Assembly: GCA_963695075.1 (NCBI GenBank) | Contig: CAVOFR010000008.1 | Span: forward strand, 558,001-622,000 | Direction: 5' to 3' | Source: CAWCAL01 sp963695075 | GTDB taxonomy: Bacteria > Actinomycetota > Acidimicrobiia > Acidimicrobiales > CAWCAL01 | Length of the DNA: 64,000 bases | Shown: positions 17,790 to 26,383 of the stretch, piece by piece | Position numbering within the stretch: position 1 is the first letter of the stretch | How the letters are laid out: the number at the start of each line of letters is the position of its first letter | The notes under the pieces: generated by a model | Told to the model about the DNA's origin: nothing | Database searches by the model: none | The model's input: only the letters and a program-made list of their open reading frames with translations | Made by a program: the position numbers and the translations under genes

Positions 17790-18734
17790 CTAGGTGGTGG
17801 AGGTCACCGAGCCTGTGGCCCGGAGGTCGTGCACGTTCGTGGCGGCGGGCGGGGAACTCGTGGCGGCGGGCGGGGAACTCGTGCCGTCGGGCGTCACAGG
17901 GGTCTGGTCTTCAGCGGTGATGGGCTCATCCGGACGTCGTGCGGCGACCGGTCGTAGGAAGAGGATCATCGTGGGAATCAGATATGCCACATAGGCGAAG
18001 ACCTCGAGCTTCGTCATCTGCGGGCCGAGGTTGAAGACCCCTTTGACCACCGCCCCGTACCAGCTGGTGACCTCGTAGCCCTCGATGTCCCAGGCCAGAT
18101 TGTCCAGGCCGGGCAGGATGCCTGCTTCCTGCAGGTCGTGGACCCCGTAGGCCAGGACCCCGGCGGCGATCACGATCAGCGCGGCGCCGGTGAACCGGAA
18201 GAACGACGACATGTTCATGTGGACGGTGCCCCGATAGATGAGGAGCCCGATCCCGATTGCGGTGAAGATGCCCAGAAGGGCGCCGACCGCAGGCCCGGCG
18301 CCCGCGCCCTGAGCCTGGAACGTCGGATAGAGGAAGAGCGCGGTCTCGAGACCCTCCCGGCCGACCGCCAACAGCGCGGCGACGAAGACCCCGGTGGCGC
18401 CCAGCTGCAGCGCATCCTGCATCTTCCCTTGCAGATCGCCCTTCAGGGTTTGAGCCGCCCGTCTCATCCAGAAGATCATCCAGGTGACGAAGCCCACCGC
18501 GATGATCGAGAGGATGCCGCCGAAGGCTTCCTGCGCCTCGAAGCTCATGTTCGCCGACGTGAAGTGCAGGAGCGCTCCGAAGCCGAACGACACCGCCACG
18601 GCGAACACGACCCCCGCCCACAGCGCCGGGAGGCGATCACGATGGCCGCCGCGCACCAGGAAAGCCAGCAGGATGCTCACCACCAGCGCGGCTTCGAGAC
18701 CTTCTCGCAATCCGGTGAGGTACGTCTGCAGCAC
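17790..18734 (-). CDS. efeU: FTR1-family high-affinity iron permease (EfeU-like)
   Basis: A 314-aa membrane protein with about seven hydrophobic segments. Two RExxE iron-transfer motifs are present: REGLE at residues 10-14 and REGLET in the fourth helix region. This is the hallmark of FTR1/EfeU ferric-iron permeases. The C-terminal tail is low complexity with a doubled SSPPAAT unit. The start is a GTG at 18734. The downstream gene encodes a cupredoxin partner, and no EfeB peroxidase gene is visible nearby. An iron-box-like site lies about 67 bp upstream, consistent with repression under iron sufficiency. Confidence 0.88.
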   Translation of the reverse strand: MLQTYLTGLREGLEAALVVSILLAFLVRGGHRDRLPALWAGVVFAVAVSFGFGALLHFTSANMSFEAQEAFGGILSIIAVGFVTWMIFWMRRAAQTLKGDLQGKMQDALQLGATGVFVAALLAVGREGLETALFLYPTFQAQGAGAGPAVGALLGIFTAIGIGLLIYRGTVHMNMSSFFRFTGAALIVIAAGVLAYGVHDLQEAGILPGLDNLAWDIEGYEVTSWYGAVVKGVFNLGPQMTKLEVFAYVAYLIPTMILFLRPVAARRPDEPITAEDQTPVTPDGTSSPPAATSSPPAATNVHDLRATGSVTSTT

Positions 18735-18800
18735 GTTGGTACTCCGGGGTCGGTCAGGAAGCGTCCAGAGATCGCCCTAAGGATGGGCTTGCTTCATCTG

Positions 18801-18819
18801 ATAGGTAACCCTAACAACA
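18801..18819. promoter_or_regulatory. Candidate IdeR/DtxR iron box upstream of efeU
   Basis: ATAGGTAACCCTAACAACA matches the DtxR/IdeR 19-bp consensus at 13 positions by hand alignment, best in the central AGGTxAxCCTAAC core. It lies 67-85 bp before the efeU GTG and also faces the divergent methyltransferase gene. Position and partner gene support an iron-responsive operator; the outer half-site is weak. Confidence 0.5.
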
Positions 18820-18857
18820 TCCGGCGAGTCGAGGGCAACCTCGGACGGGTTTTGTTG

Positions 18858-18904
18858 CTCCCGCGAGGTGCGGTTTCGACGAAAACCGGTACGACGTGCG
18901 GGAG
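18858..18904 (+). other. Nested inverted repeat in the methyltransferase leader
   Basis: CTCCCGC at 18858-18864 pairs with GCGGGAG at 18898-18904. Inside them CGGTTT can pair with AAACCG around a short CGACG loop. The structure ends 20 bp before the GTG at 18925 and could form in the transcript leader. A regulatory RNA or a protein site are both possible; no known riboswitch class is recognised. Confidence 0.4.
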
Positions 18905-18924
18905 CGAAATGGAAGAATGCTGTC

Positions 18925-19671
18925 GTGGAACACGGGTTCTTCGACGAGCGGATCGCCGCCGGCTATGACGAGGCTTGCGGAGAGATGACCGACCCCGCGG
19001 TGCTGGGGCCCACGGTCGCTTTCCTCTCCGATCTCGCCGGCGAGGGTCGGGCGCTCGAATTCGCGGTCGGGACCGGCCGTGTCGCCCTGCCACTCAGTGC
19101 CACAGGAGTCGAGGTCCACGGCATCGAGCTGTCCCAACCGATGGTCGACCGGATGCGGGCAAAGGCCGGCGCGGACCGGATCGGTGTGACCATCGGCGAC
19201 ATGGCGACCACGCGGGTCGAGGGCACGTTCCGGCTCGTGTACCTCGTCTACAGCACGATCACGAACCTGCCCGGTCAGGACGAGCAGGTCGACTGCTTCC
19301 GCAACGCTGCCGCCCATCTGGACCGTGGCGGGCATTTCGTCATCGAAGCGGGCGTGCCGGCGCTCCGACGGCTCCCGGTCGGCCAGTCGTTCGTCCCGTT
19401 CGACCTCACGCCGAGTCACGTGGGCATCGACGAGTACGACGTCGCCAACCAGTCACTGATCTCCCACCACTACTGGATTGCCGACGGCCGGGTGGAGACC
19501 TTCGACTCGACTCACCGCTACGCGTGGCCCGCCGAGTACGACCTGATGGCTCGACTCGCCGGCCTGTCCCTCGTCGAGCGCTGGAGCACCTGGTGCCGCG
19601 ACCCGTTCACCAGCGAGAGCACGTCCCACATCTCGGTCTGGAGGAAGACCGCGGAGGACGCCCATCCATGA
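18925..19671 (+). CDS. Class I SAM-dependent methyltransferase
   Basis: A 248-aa methyltransferase. Motif I is ALEFAVGTGRVALPLS (about 38-53), followed by the acidic VHGIELSQPMVDRM motif II and GDMATTRVEGTFRLVY. The C-terminal half resembles small-molecule methyltransferases of the UbiE/Methyltransf_25 type. I place the start at GTG 18925 because the protein then begins EHGFFDERIAAGYDE, a common N-terminus in this group. An in-frame GTG at 18868 would start inside the hairpin region. It is divergent from the iron-uptake pair and convergent with the SDR gene. Substrate unknown. Confidence 0.82.
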   Translation: MEHGFFDERIAAGYDEACGEMTDPAVLGPTVAFLSDLAGEGRALEFAVGTGRVALPLSATGVEVHGIELSQPMVDRMRAKAGADRIGVTIGDMATTRVEGTFRLVYLVYSTITNLPGQDEQVDCFRNAAAHLDRGGHFVIEAGVPALRRLPVGQSFVPFDLTPSHVGIDEYDVANQSLISHHYWIADGRVETFDSTHRYAWPAEYDLMARLAGLSLVERWSTWCRDPFTSESTSHISVWRKTAEDAHP

Positions 19672-19711
19672 CCGACTGGCCTCCATCAACCGGCGATATC
19701 GGCGGACTCAA

Positions 19712-20521
19712 CTAGCGGAGCCGGATGATGTTGCCGGTGACGATCCGGCCGGCGTCCGAACAGAGCCATGCGATCACGTCGGCGACCTCGGCCGGCGCAG
19801 CGATGTGATGGTGTTCGAAGTCCCCGGCCACGAAGTCCCGGACCTCATCGGTGATCCAACCCGTGTCGGTCACCGGCGGGTAGACGACGTTGACCCCCAC
19901 ACCGTCGGCTGCCATCTCGGCCGAAGCCGAGAGCGAGTAGCTGATCAGTGCTGCCTTCGCGGCCCCGTAGGAGACTTCCCCGGGGAACTGCCGGCCCTCG
20001 CCCGAGGTGAGCGTGACGATGCGACCCCACGTGGCTCGGCGCTCGCGGTGGCGGGTTATGAACTCGGCCATGAGCAGCGCCCCGGCGCGGGCGTCGACCT
20101 GGAGTTGGCTGTCGATCGACCCTCTGTCGACCATGCGACCGACTCGACCTATTGCGTCGGGCCTTTCGGGCGCGTAGCTGTCCTTGCGCCAGCCGCTCGC
20201 GTTGTGGACCAGCACGGAGATCGGCCCGAGCGTCGCCTCGACCTGGTCGAACAGGTTCCGCGGCGCATCCGGGTCGGCCAGATCCGCCTCGATGGTCTCA
20301 CAACGTCGGCCGATCGATTCGATCGCCGCTCGAACGCGAGAACCGTCGGCGGCGCGGGCACGGTTGTACTCGACCGACTGGTCGACGTCGCCGGTGCGGA
20401 GGTAGGTGATGGCGACGTCGGCGCCTCGTTCGGCCAGGGCGATGGCCGTCGCGGCACCGATTCCGTGGTTGGCGCCGGTGACCAACGCGACGGATCCGGC
20501 CGGAGGAGGTCGGGCGGGAAT
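19712..20521 (-). CDS. Short-chain dehydrogenase/reductase
   Basis: A classical SDR of 269 aa if it begins at 20521. Motifs: TGANHGIGAA cofactor loop, HNASG, and the YGAAK catalytic pair with an upstream serine in VTLTSGEG. No ATG or GTG exists between the previous gene's in-frame stop and the cofactor motif. The only starts are TTG at 20485, giving an abnormally short N-terminus (MVTGANHG), or ATT at 20521 with AAGGAG placed 7 nt upstream. I favour the ATT, which gives a normal-length N-terminus. It is the last gene of a PEBP-VOC-SDR group. Substrate unknown. Confidence 0.82.
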   Translation of the reverse strand: MPARPPPAGSVALVTGANHGIGAATAIALAERGADVAITYLRTGDVDQSVEYNRARAADGSRVRAAIESIGRRCETIEADLADPDAPRNLFDQVEATLGPISVLVHNASGWRKDSYAPERPDAIGRVGRMVDRGSIDSQLQVDARAGALLMAEFITRHRERRATWGRIVTLTSGEGRQFPGEVSYGAAKAALISYSLSASAEMAADGVGVNVVYPPVTDTGWITDEVRDFVAGDFEHHHIAAPAEVADVIAWLCSDAGRIVTGNIIRLR

Positions 20522-20528
20522 GACAGAA

Positions 20529-20534
20529 CTCCTT
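20529..20534 (-). promoter_or_regulatory. Ribosome binding site pointing to an ATT start
   Basis: AAGGAG on the minus strand ends 7 nt before ATT at 20521-20519, the ideal distance for initiation. No standard start codon is near. This site is the main reason for the unusual start chosen for the SDR gene. Confidence 0.5.
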
Positions 20535-20551
20535 CGCCGATTCCGAACGGG

Positions 20552-20992
20552 TCAGCCCGGGATGATGCTGCTGGGATCGAGCTTCAACAGGATGAACTCG
20601 AGTTGGATGTTGTCCGGATCCCGTAGAACCAGCACATCCCACTGTTCTTCTTCGGTGATCCCCGAGTGGGGGACGCCACGCTCATCGAGCCGAGCCAGCC
20701 AACCGTCGAGCTGCCCTCGGTCGGCGACGTTGAAACTCAGATGGTCGAGGCCGACACGCCGCTCGTCGAACGGTGTGCCCGGATTGGCGTCGTGCTGCTC
20801 GAGGCCGATGACCACGCCCGAGGCCGGCTCCATGATGTAGCGCACGTCGTAGCCGCGGTCTTCGTTTCTCCCCCCGAACAGCGGGATCATCCCGAGGAGC
20901 TCCCGGTACCACGCGTCGCTGGCCTCCAGATCGGTCACGCTCAGATCGACGTGTGAAATCCCGGTGATCGACGGTTCGGCGGATGATGACAT
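20552..20992 (-). CDS. VOC-family (glyoxalase/dioxygenase superfamily) protein
   Basis: A 146-aa protein with the vicinal-oxygen-chelate fold. It opens with ISHVDLSVTDLEASDAWYRELLG, has the second-module start VGLDHLSFNVADRGQL, and ends with LRDPDNIQLEFI, giving metal-ligand positions His14, His of GLDH and Glu of LEF. Members include glyoxalase I, fosfomycin resistance proteins and bleomycin-binding proteins; which applies cannot be told. It lies 5 bp after the PEBP gene. Its TGA is also the in-frame stop ahead of the SDR gene. Confidence 0.85.
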   Translation of the reverse strand: MSSSAEPSITGISHVDLSVTDLEASDAWYRELLGMIPLFGGRNEDRGYDVRYIMEPASGVVIGLEQHDANPGTPFDERRVGLDHLSFNVADRGQLDGWLARLDERGVPHSGITEEEQWDVLVLRDPDNIQLEFILLKLDPSSIIPG

Positions 20993-20997
20993 GTGAA

Positions 20998-21624
20998 TCA
21001 GCTCGCTCTCTCGTAGCTGGCGATCAGCAGCGCTTCGGCGGCGACCGAGTCCGCAATGGCAGCCTCGAGCGCCCGCCCGTCCAAGCCCGACTCGAGACCC
21101 AGGGCCGCGGAAAGCCCGAAGAGCTTCCACCGGTAGGTGTGCAGACCGTCGTCGGGCGGTGGACACGGACCGAACCAGGATTCGGTCCGGCCGTCGGTCA
21201 TGCCATAGGTCAACGAGCCGTCTCCGTCGGTGACGGCTGCAGTCTCGGGACTGATGCCGTAGACGGCCCAGTGCACGAAGGGCGAGTCCCCGGCATCGGG
21301 GTCGTCGACGATGATCGCCAACTCCTCGACGCTGGCCGGCACTCCCTCGATGTTCACCGTCGGCACCTCGTTGGCACCGTCGCAGGTGTACTCGGTCGGG
21401 ACATTGCTACCGCCCGTCACACCCTCGACGGTGAAGTCGAGTGCGACCGCGTCGGGCGGAGCGGTCGGAACCGGTGCGCTGGTAGCGGGAGCCGCGGTGT
21501 CGGGCTCCGTCGTCGCCGTCGCCTCGGTGTCCGGAACCACGGTGGGCCGGTCGTCGTCATCGGAGTCCGAGCATCCCGCCGCCAGAACCAGGACGACAAT
21601 GACACCGATGACAGTTGATCGCAT
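20998..21624 (-). CDS. PEBP-family (YbhB/YbcL, Raf-kinase-inhibitor-like) lipoprotein
   Basis: A 208-aa lipoprotein with signal peptide and lipobox LAAGC at residues 14-18, a Thr/Pro/Ala-rich linker to about 60, then a phosphatidylethanolamine-binding-protein domain. Hallmarks are DDPDAGDSPFVHWAVYGI and FGPCPPPDDGLHTYRWKLF. Bacterial members bind anionic or lipid head groups, and their physiological role is poorly known. I chose the ATG at 21624 because it directly precedes the signal peptide; longer in-frame starts lack one. It is probably co-transcribed with the VOC and SDR genes. Confidence 0.88.
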   Translation of the reverse strand: MRSTVIGVIVVLVLAAGCSDSDDDDRPTVVPDTEATATTEPDTAAPATSAPVPTAPPDAVALDFTVEGVTGGSNVPTEYTCDGANEVPTVNIEGVPASVEELAIIVDDPDAGDSPFVHWAVYGISPETAAVTDGDGSLTYGMTDGRTESWFGPCPPPDDGLHTYRWKLFGLSAALGLESGLDGRALEAAIADSVAAEALLIASYERAS

Positions 21625-21799
21625 CACCGTGAGTCTGCTCGGTCGCGTCGACGGGCGCACGCCGTCTTCCCGGTCGAGCCTGGGCATCACGCCCGGTACA
21701 GCACGCCCCGGCTGTCCCTGCCAACCGCCTCGGCCGCCCCCACCTCCTCCCGAAATCTGGTCCCGAGCCGTCGCCCAGCGACGGCTGGGGACGGGCGGT

Positions 21800-22279
21800 T
21801 CAGCCCACCTCATCCCGAGACTCGAGGTATCGGGCGGCTCCTCGGACGGAACGGTTCGCCTGGCGGTGGAACGCCCGGGTGATCACCCACCGCAGCGGTC
21901 GGGTCCATCGAGGCAGCGTGGATGTGTTGCGAAACGTGAGTCGCGTGCCATTCCCGTCCGGCGCGAAGGTGATCGAGTCCTCGCTGTGAGCGAACCCGAA
22001 CTCCCCCGCATAGCGTACGAAGCAGTCCGGCCGGACCTCGACCAGCACCGGATGGACGGCGAGCTTCATCGGCCCCCTGGCCATCGTGCACTCATACTCC
22101 GCACCCTCGACCAACGACTCCCCCGCAACCAACTCCGATCGGGCGACGGCCGGGTTCCATTCGGCGAGAGTCGCCATGTCCGCTATCGCGAATGCCTCCC
22201 GAGGGGCGCAGGACACGACGACAGAACCTTCGAACTCGACCAGGATCGGATGGCCCCGACCTCCCTTGTCGTCTCCCAC
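21800..22279 (-). CDS. SRPBCC-family protein
   Basis: A 159-aa protein of the START-like/polyketide-cyclase superfamily. Seen are VEFEGSVVVSCAPREAFAIA at the N-terminus, a central ADMATLAEWNPAV segment after the first helices, and strands around YECTMARGPMKL and DGNGTRLTFRNT. The last helix is basic (TRAFHRQANRSVRGAARYL). These proteins bind hydrophobic ligands or serve as simple cyclases. The start is GTG 22279. A 175-bp gap separates it from the PEBP gene, so a shared transcript is uncertain. Confidence 0.8.
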   Translation of the reverse strand: MGDDKGGRGHPILVEFEGSVVVSCAPREAFAIADMATLAEWNPAVARSELVAGESLVEGAEYECTMARGPMKLAVHPVLVEVRPDCFVRYAGEFGFAHSEDSITFAPDGNGTRLTFRNTSTLPRWTRPLRWVITRAFHRQANRSVRGAARYLESRDEVG

Positions 22280-22361
22280 GGATTTGACCCTAGCGATGGT
22301 CCGCGCTCATGGACGGGGAAGGTCCCGGAGCAGCGCCCGCGCGCCATAGGCTGCGGTCTCC

Positions 22362-23990
22362 TCAGGTCACCTCGACCACGCCCGGCGTGCCGGCGACGAC
22401 CTCCCACTCCGTGGCGGCTGCGACCGGCGAGGCCTCGTCGAACTCGTCGGCCACGGTCCGGTACGTCGCGAGCCAGCGGTCGGGTGTCACCTCGCACACG
22501 GTGTAGCCGCGCTTCGCGTCGAACCACTTCATCTGCGGATTCGCGATGAGCGCGGCCGACACGAGTCCCGCCACGACCTCGTCGTCGTCGAAGAAGGAAG
22601 AGGAGATGCTGCTCGCCATGAACTCGGTCCCGATGATCGGGAGCGAGTGGTCGAACGGGTCGGCCCGCAAGTCGGCGACGACAGCCGAATGGAAGTCACC
22701 GGTGAGCACGACGAGGTTGTCGGCCGCATCTCCGGCGGCCTCGAGCACGGCTTGGCGTTCGCCGGCGTAGCCGTCCCACGTATCGACCACCACCGCCGGA
22801 GGGTCGGCACCGACGACGGCGTTGCCCCCGAACATGAACACCTGCTGCGCCAGCACGTCCCAGATCGCCGTCGACGATGCCACGCCGTCGAGCAGCCATT
22901 CGCGTTGGGTGTCACCGAGCATCGTCTGCTCGGGTGAGGACGCAAGCGCATCATCGCGGTACTGGACGGCGTCGCCGAGGGACTCCACCAGCGGTTCACC
23001 GCGCTGCTGGTCGGCACGGTACTGACGCGTGTCGAGCACGTGGAATCGCAGCAGGTCGCCGTGGGCGAACGAGCGATAGATCTCGAAGTCGGGGCCGCTC
23101 GGCGGCTCGAGTCGGACCGGCGTGTGCTCGTACCAGGCCTGGTAGGCCGCAGCACGACGGGCCAGGAACGGCTCGCGCTCGGTGTCGGTTTCGCTGCTGT
23201 CGCCGGCGTAGTCGTTGTCGACCTCGTGGTCGTCCCAGGTGATGATCCAAGGCACGAGCGCATGGGCCCCCTGCAACAACGGGTCGCTCTTGTACAGCGC
23301 ATAGCGCTGCCGGTACTGGTCGACCGTCTCGCACTCGAAGTCCTGGCCGGTCGTCCGGCCCCGCTCATCGACCGGGCCAGCGCTGGCATACTCGTAGATG
23401 TAGTCACCGAGGAACACGAACGCGTCGATGTCACCCTGTTCGACGAGGTCGCGGTAGGCGGCGTAGTAGCCCTGCTCCCAGTGTTGACAGGACGAGAAGG
23501 CGAAGCGGAACCGTTCCGGAGTCGTGCCGGCCGCGGCGAACGTGCGGGTGTGCGCGGGAGACGTCTCGAAGTCCCCCAGCCGAAATCGGTAGTAGTACTC
23601 GGTGTCGGGCGCGAGACCCTCCACCTCGACGTGGACCGAGTGAGCGAGCGCCGCCACGGCAGTCCCGGATCCCGTTGCCACGATGTCGCTCATGTCGGCA
23701 TCGGTGGCGACCTGCCACTCGACCTCGATGTCGTCGTCGGGCAGCGGTTCGGCCGGTAGGAGGCGAGTCCACAGGATGACCGAGTCATCGAGTGGGTCAC
23801 CTGACGCCACACCGAGGACGAACGGGTCGGACGCGAGCGCGGGAACGCCGGTCGACGGTGCCGCTGTCGTCGACGTCGCGGTCGACGACGAGTCCGACCC
23901 ATCTCCGTCTGAACACGCCGCGAGTGCCGCCGCGATGGTGCCGGCGAGGAACCCTCGCCGCGTCAGCCCTTCCCCAATGCCGTCGTGCAT
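22362..23990 (-). CDS. phoD: PhoD-like alkaline phosphatase, Tat-exported lipoprotein
   Basis: A 542-aa PhoD family phosphodiesterase/phosphatase. It begins with a twin-arginine signal (LTRRGFLAGTIAAALAAC) whose end doubles as a lipobox, then a Ser/Thr linker. The N-terminal PhoD_N domain has VASGDPLDDSVILWTRL. The metallophosphatase core shows FAFSSCQHWEQGYY, FLGDYIYEY, TWDDHEVDNDY and LTGDFHSAVVADL, covering the expected metal and active-site residues. It should release phosphate from diesters outside the membrane. The ATG at 23990 immediately precedes the signal peptide. Convergent neighbours are absent, and the gene is monocistronic. Confidence 0.92.
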   Translation of the reverse strand: MHDGIGEGLTRRGFLAGTIAAALAACSDGDGSDSSSTATSTTAAPSTGVPALASDPFVLGVASGDPLDDSVILWTRLLPAEPLPDDDIEVEWQVATDADMSDIVATGSGTAVAALAHSVHVEVEGLAPDTEYYYRFRLGDFETSPAHTRTFAAAGTTPERFRFAFSSCQHWEQGYYAAYRDLVEQGDIDAFVFLGDYIYEYASAGPVDERGRTTGQDFECETVDQYRQRYALYKSDPLLQGAHALVPWIITWDDHEVDNDYAGDSSETDTEREPFLARRAAAYQAWYEHTPVRLEPPSGPDFEIYRSFAHGDLLRFHVLDTRQYRADQQRGEPLVESLGDAVQYRDDALASSPEQTMLGDTQREWLLDGVASSTAIWDVLAQQVFMFGGNAVVGADPPAVVVDTWDGYAGERQAVLEAAGDAADNLVVLTGDFHSAVVADLRADPFDHSLPIIGTEFMASSISSSFFDDDEVVAGLVSAALIANPQMKWFDAKRGYTVCEVTPDRWLATYRTVADEFDEASPVAAATEWEVVAGTPGVVEVT

Positions 23991-24207
23991 TCCCGACCCC
24001 CGGATCGCGCTACCGCCGACCTGCCGGCGCGATTGTACAGAACACCGACCTCGGTGTCGGTTGGCAGAAAGCCGATCAGTCCGATCCCCACGATCCCTTG
24101 GACCGGCGCCACTGACCACGACCGGGGGATCCGGTCGACGGGGTCTCGGGCCACCCGTTATGGTGCGACGATTCCGACGGATGATGGGCAATGATGACTC
24201 GCCGTAG

Positions 24208-24579
24208 ATCAGGTTTCATCGGTACGACGGTCGCGGATCGTCCAACCCCCTGTTCAAAGGCCTCGCCGCCCGCGGCGCCTGGGACGCAGTCCTCGGGGGC
24301 GACGGTGAATCGGTCCCGGTCGAGAACAGCGGCGGGCCCGGCACCGCCGACGCCCACTGGCGCGAGTCCGTGTTCGGCAACGAGCTCATGACCGGCTACA
24401 TCGGCGGCAGTACGAACCCGCTGAGCGCCATCACCGTCGGGCCACTCGCCGACATCGGCTACGGCGTCGACCTCGGTGCCGCCGACCCATTCGGTACGCC
24501 GGCACTGAGGGCTCCCGACACCCCGGTAATGCAGCTCAGGACCGAGCTCGTCTTTCCCACCGGCCAGGTACCGGGCTGA
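24208..24579 (+). pseudogene. C-terminal remnant of a leishmanolysin-like (M8) metallopeptidase
   Basis: The frame after a TAG at 24205 reads a clear leishmanolysin C-terminus: SSNPLFKGLAARGAWDAV, VPVENSGGPGTADAHWRES, then VFGNELMTGYIGGSTNPLS and ITVGPLADIGYGVDL. The catalytic HExxH and the whole N-terminal part are missing, and no start fits. About 120 residues remain, so this is a decayed gene. The 217 bp between the phoD start and this fragment hold nothing I can support. Confidence 0.8.
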
Positions 24580-24626
24580 GCGTCATGCCCTCAGCTCGCG
24601 GGTGATCGCCACGAAGGGGATCTGAG

Positions 24627-26321
24627 TTGCCCCCGTCGACCGCGATTCTGCGCAACGGCACCGTGCTCACGCTCGACGACGAGGGTTCGCTCCACGATGC
24701 CATGGCGGTGCGCGGCGGCCGTGTGCTCGCCGTCGGAACCGAGGCATCCGTGCGCGCCGCGGCCGGCGATGACCCGGAGGTGATCGATCTGGCGGGGCGG
24801 ACGGTGGTGCCGGGATTCATCGATGCCCACCATCACTTCAGTCACTGCGTCGTCGGTCTGCTCGGCATCGACTGTCGCGGAGTCCCCTCGATCGCCGAGA
24901 TCCGGGACCTGATCGCCCGGCAGGCCGCAACTATCCCGAAGGGCCAGTGGATCCGTGGCGTCGCCTATGACGAGCACCATCTGGTCGAAGCCCGACATCC
25001 GACCCGACATGATCTCGACGGCGTCGCGCCGGACCACCCGGTAGTCCTCGCCCACGTGTCGTCTCACCAGTGCGTCGCCAACAGTGCAGCACTGGCCGAG
25101 GCGGGTATCGACGCCTCGACGCCCGATCCGCCGGGCGGACTGATCGCCCGCGACCGGCAGCGTCGGCCCATCGGGGTCTTGTACGAAGTGGCGGGCGAGA
25201 TGGTCGACGCGCCCGCCCGCACGCACGTTCTGCGGGGCGATCGTCACGCGCTCGAGGAGGCGGCCGTACGGGCGGCAGAGCAACAGTTGGCCTTCGGCAT
25301 CACCCAGCTGTGCGACCCTTGCGTCGATCCGGCGGCCGAGGACCTCTATCTACACGTCCATGATCGGCTCCCATTGCGCATCCACGCCCTCGGAATCGGT
25401 TCCCGGGCGATGTTCGTGCCGCCCGACGAACGAATCACGCCACCCGAGCAACTCGACGGGTTCGCGATCTCGGGTGTGAAGTTCTTCGCCGACGGCGGTG
25501 ACCAATGCGCCATGTGCCTGTCGTTGCGCACGATCGCGCGCGCAACCGCCAGCGCCATGGTCAGATCGGTTCGCGATCGCAGCCTCGCCGGACTTCGCCT
25601 CACCCGCCAGATGCCCGTTCGCCTGGACGGTCGGATGGTCCACACCGGCATCAGCTTCTACCGACATGGCGAGCTCGACGATCGAGTGCGCCGCACGGCG
25701 GAACTGGACCTGACCGTGGCCGTCCACGCGATCGGCAACCGCGCCATCGACAACACGCTCGACACCCTGACCGGGGTCCGGCGCGACGTTGGCGACCATG
25801 CCCGCCTGCGCGTCGAGCACGCCATGTTCCCCGACCCAGCCGACATCGGTCGCTTCGCCGATCTCGGCGTGCACGCGGTCATGCAACCGCGGTTCGTCGC
25901 CGACTTCGGCGACATGTTCCAGAGCACCGGTCTCGACCGCAGCCTGCCCTCCGTCCCCATCCGCAGCATGCTGCGCGCCGGCGTCTCGGTTGCCGGCAGC
26001 TCCGACGCCCCGGTGACCGTTCCCTCCGTGTTGGCTGCGATCGGCTCCGCCGTCACCCGGACGACCGCGGCCGGTTCCCGACTGGCTGAAGACGAAGCGC
26101 TGACCCCGATCGAGGCGCTTCGCATCTACACGAACGGCTCGGCCGCAGCCTTGGGCGTCGCCGCCGACCACGGTTCGCTCGTCCCCGGAAAGGCGGCCGA
26201 CCTCGTGGTGCTCTCCGCTGACCCGACGCGAGTCCGACCCGACGAGATCGCCGACATCGAGATCACGGAGACCTGGGTTGCCGGCGAACGCGTCTACTCC
26301 CCCCATTCACGAAGCCGTTGA
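24627..26321 (+). CDS. YtcJ-like metal-dependent amidohydrolase
   Basis: A 564-aa amidohydrolase of the YtcJ/Amidohydro_3 group. The N-terminal beta sandwich (AILRNGTVLTLDDEGS, VIDLAGRTVVPGFIDAHHHF) supplies the HxH-type metal motif. Later come GVKFFADGG, the ligand region VAVHAIGNRAIDNTLDTL, RVEHAMFP, and the conserved GSSDAPV Asp. The end repeats the sandwich (GSLVPGKAADLVVLSADP). The start is TTG at 24627, preceded by GAAGGGGA. It would hydrolyse an N-acyl or cyclic amide bond; substrate unknown. It stands alone between a pseudogene and the molybdoenzyme. Confidence 0.87.
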   Translation: MPPSTAILRNGTVLTLDDEGSLHDAMAVRGGRVLAVGTEASVRAAAGDDPEVIDLAGRTVVPGFIDAHHHFSHCVVGLLGIDCRGVPSIAEIRDLIARQAATIPKGQWIRGVAYDEHHLVEARHPTRHDLDGVAPDHPVVLAHVSSHQCVANSAALAEAGIDASTPDPPGGLIARDRQRRPIGVLYEVAGEMVDAPARTHVLRGDRHALEEAAVRAAEQQLAFGITQLCDPCVDPAAEDLYLHVHDRLPLRIHALGIGSRAMFVPPDERITPPEQLDGFAISGVKFFADGGDQCAMCLSLRTIARATASAMVRSVRDRSLAGLRLTRQMPVRLDGRMVHTGISFYRHGELDDRVRRTAELDLTVAVHAIGNRAIDNTLDTLTGVRRDVGDHARLRVEHAMFPDPADIGRFADLGVHAVMQPRFVADFGDMFQSTGLDRSLPSVPIRSMLRAGVSVAGSSDAPVTVPSVLAAIGSAVTRTTAAGSRLAEDEALTPIEALRIYTNGSAAALGVAADHGSLVPGKAADLVVLSADPTRVRPDEIADIEITETWVAGERVYSPHSRSR

Positions 26322-26383
26322 ACCCACCCCGGCCTTCCGTCGGCACCCGACCGAGGGAGGGGAAACCGTGATATCCAACGGAC

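Noticed and set aside
17860..17885. Short tandem repeat in the efeU 3' end
   Set aside because: It is a doubled codon block encoding SSPPAAT inside the gene's low-complexity tail, not a CRISPR or regulatory repeat.
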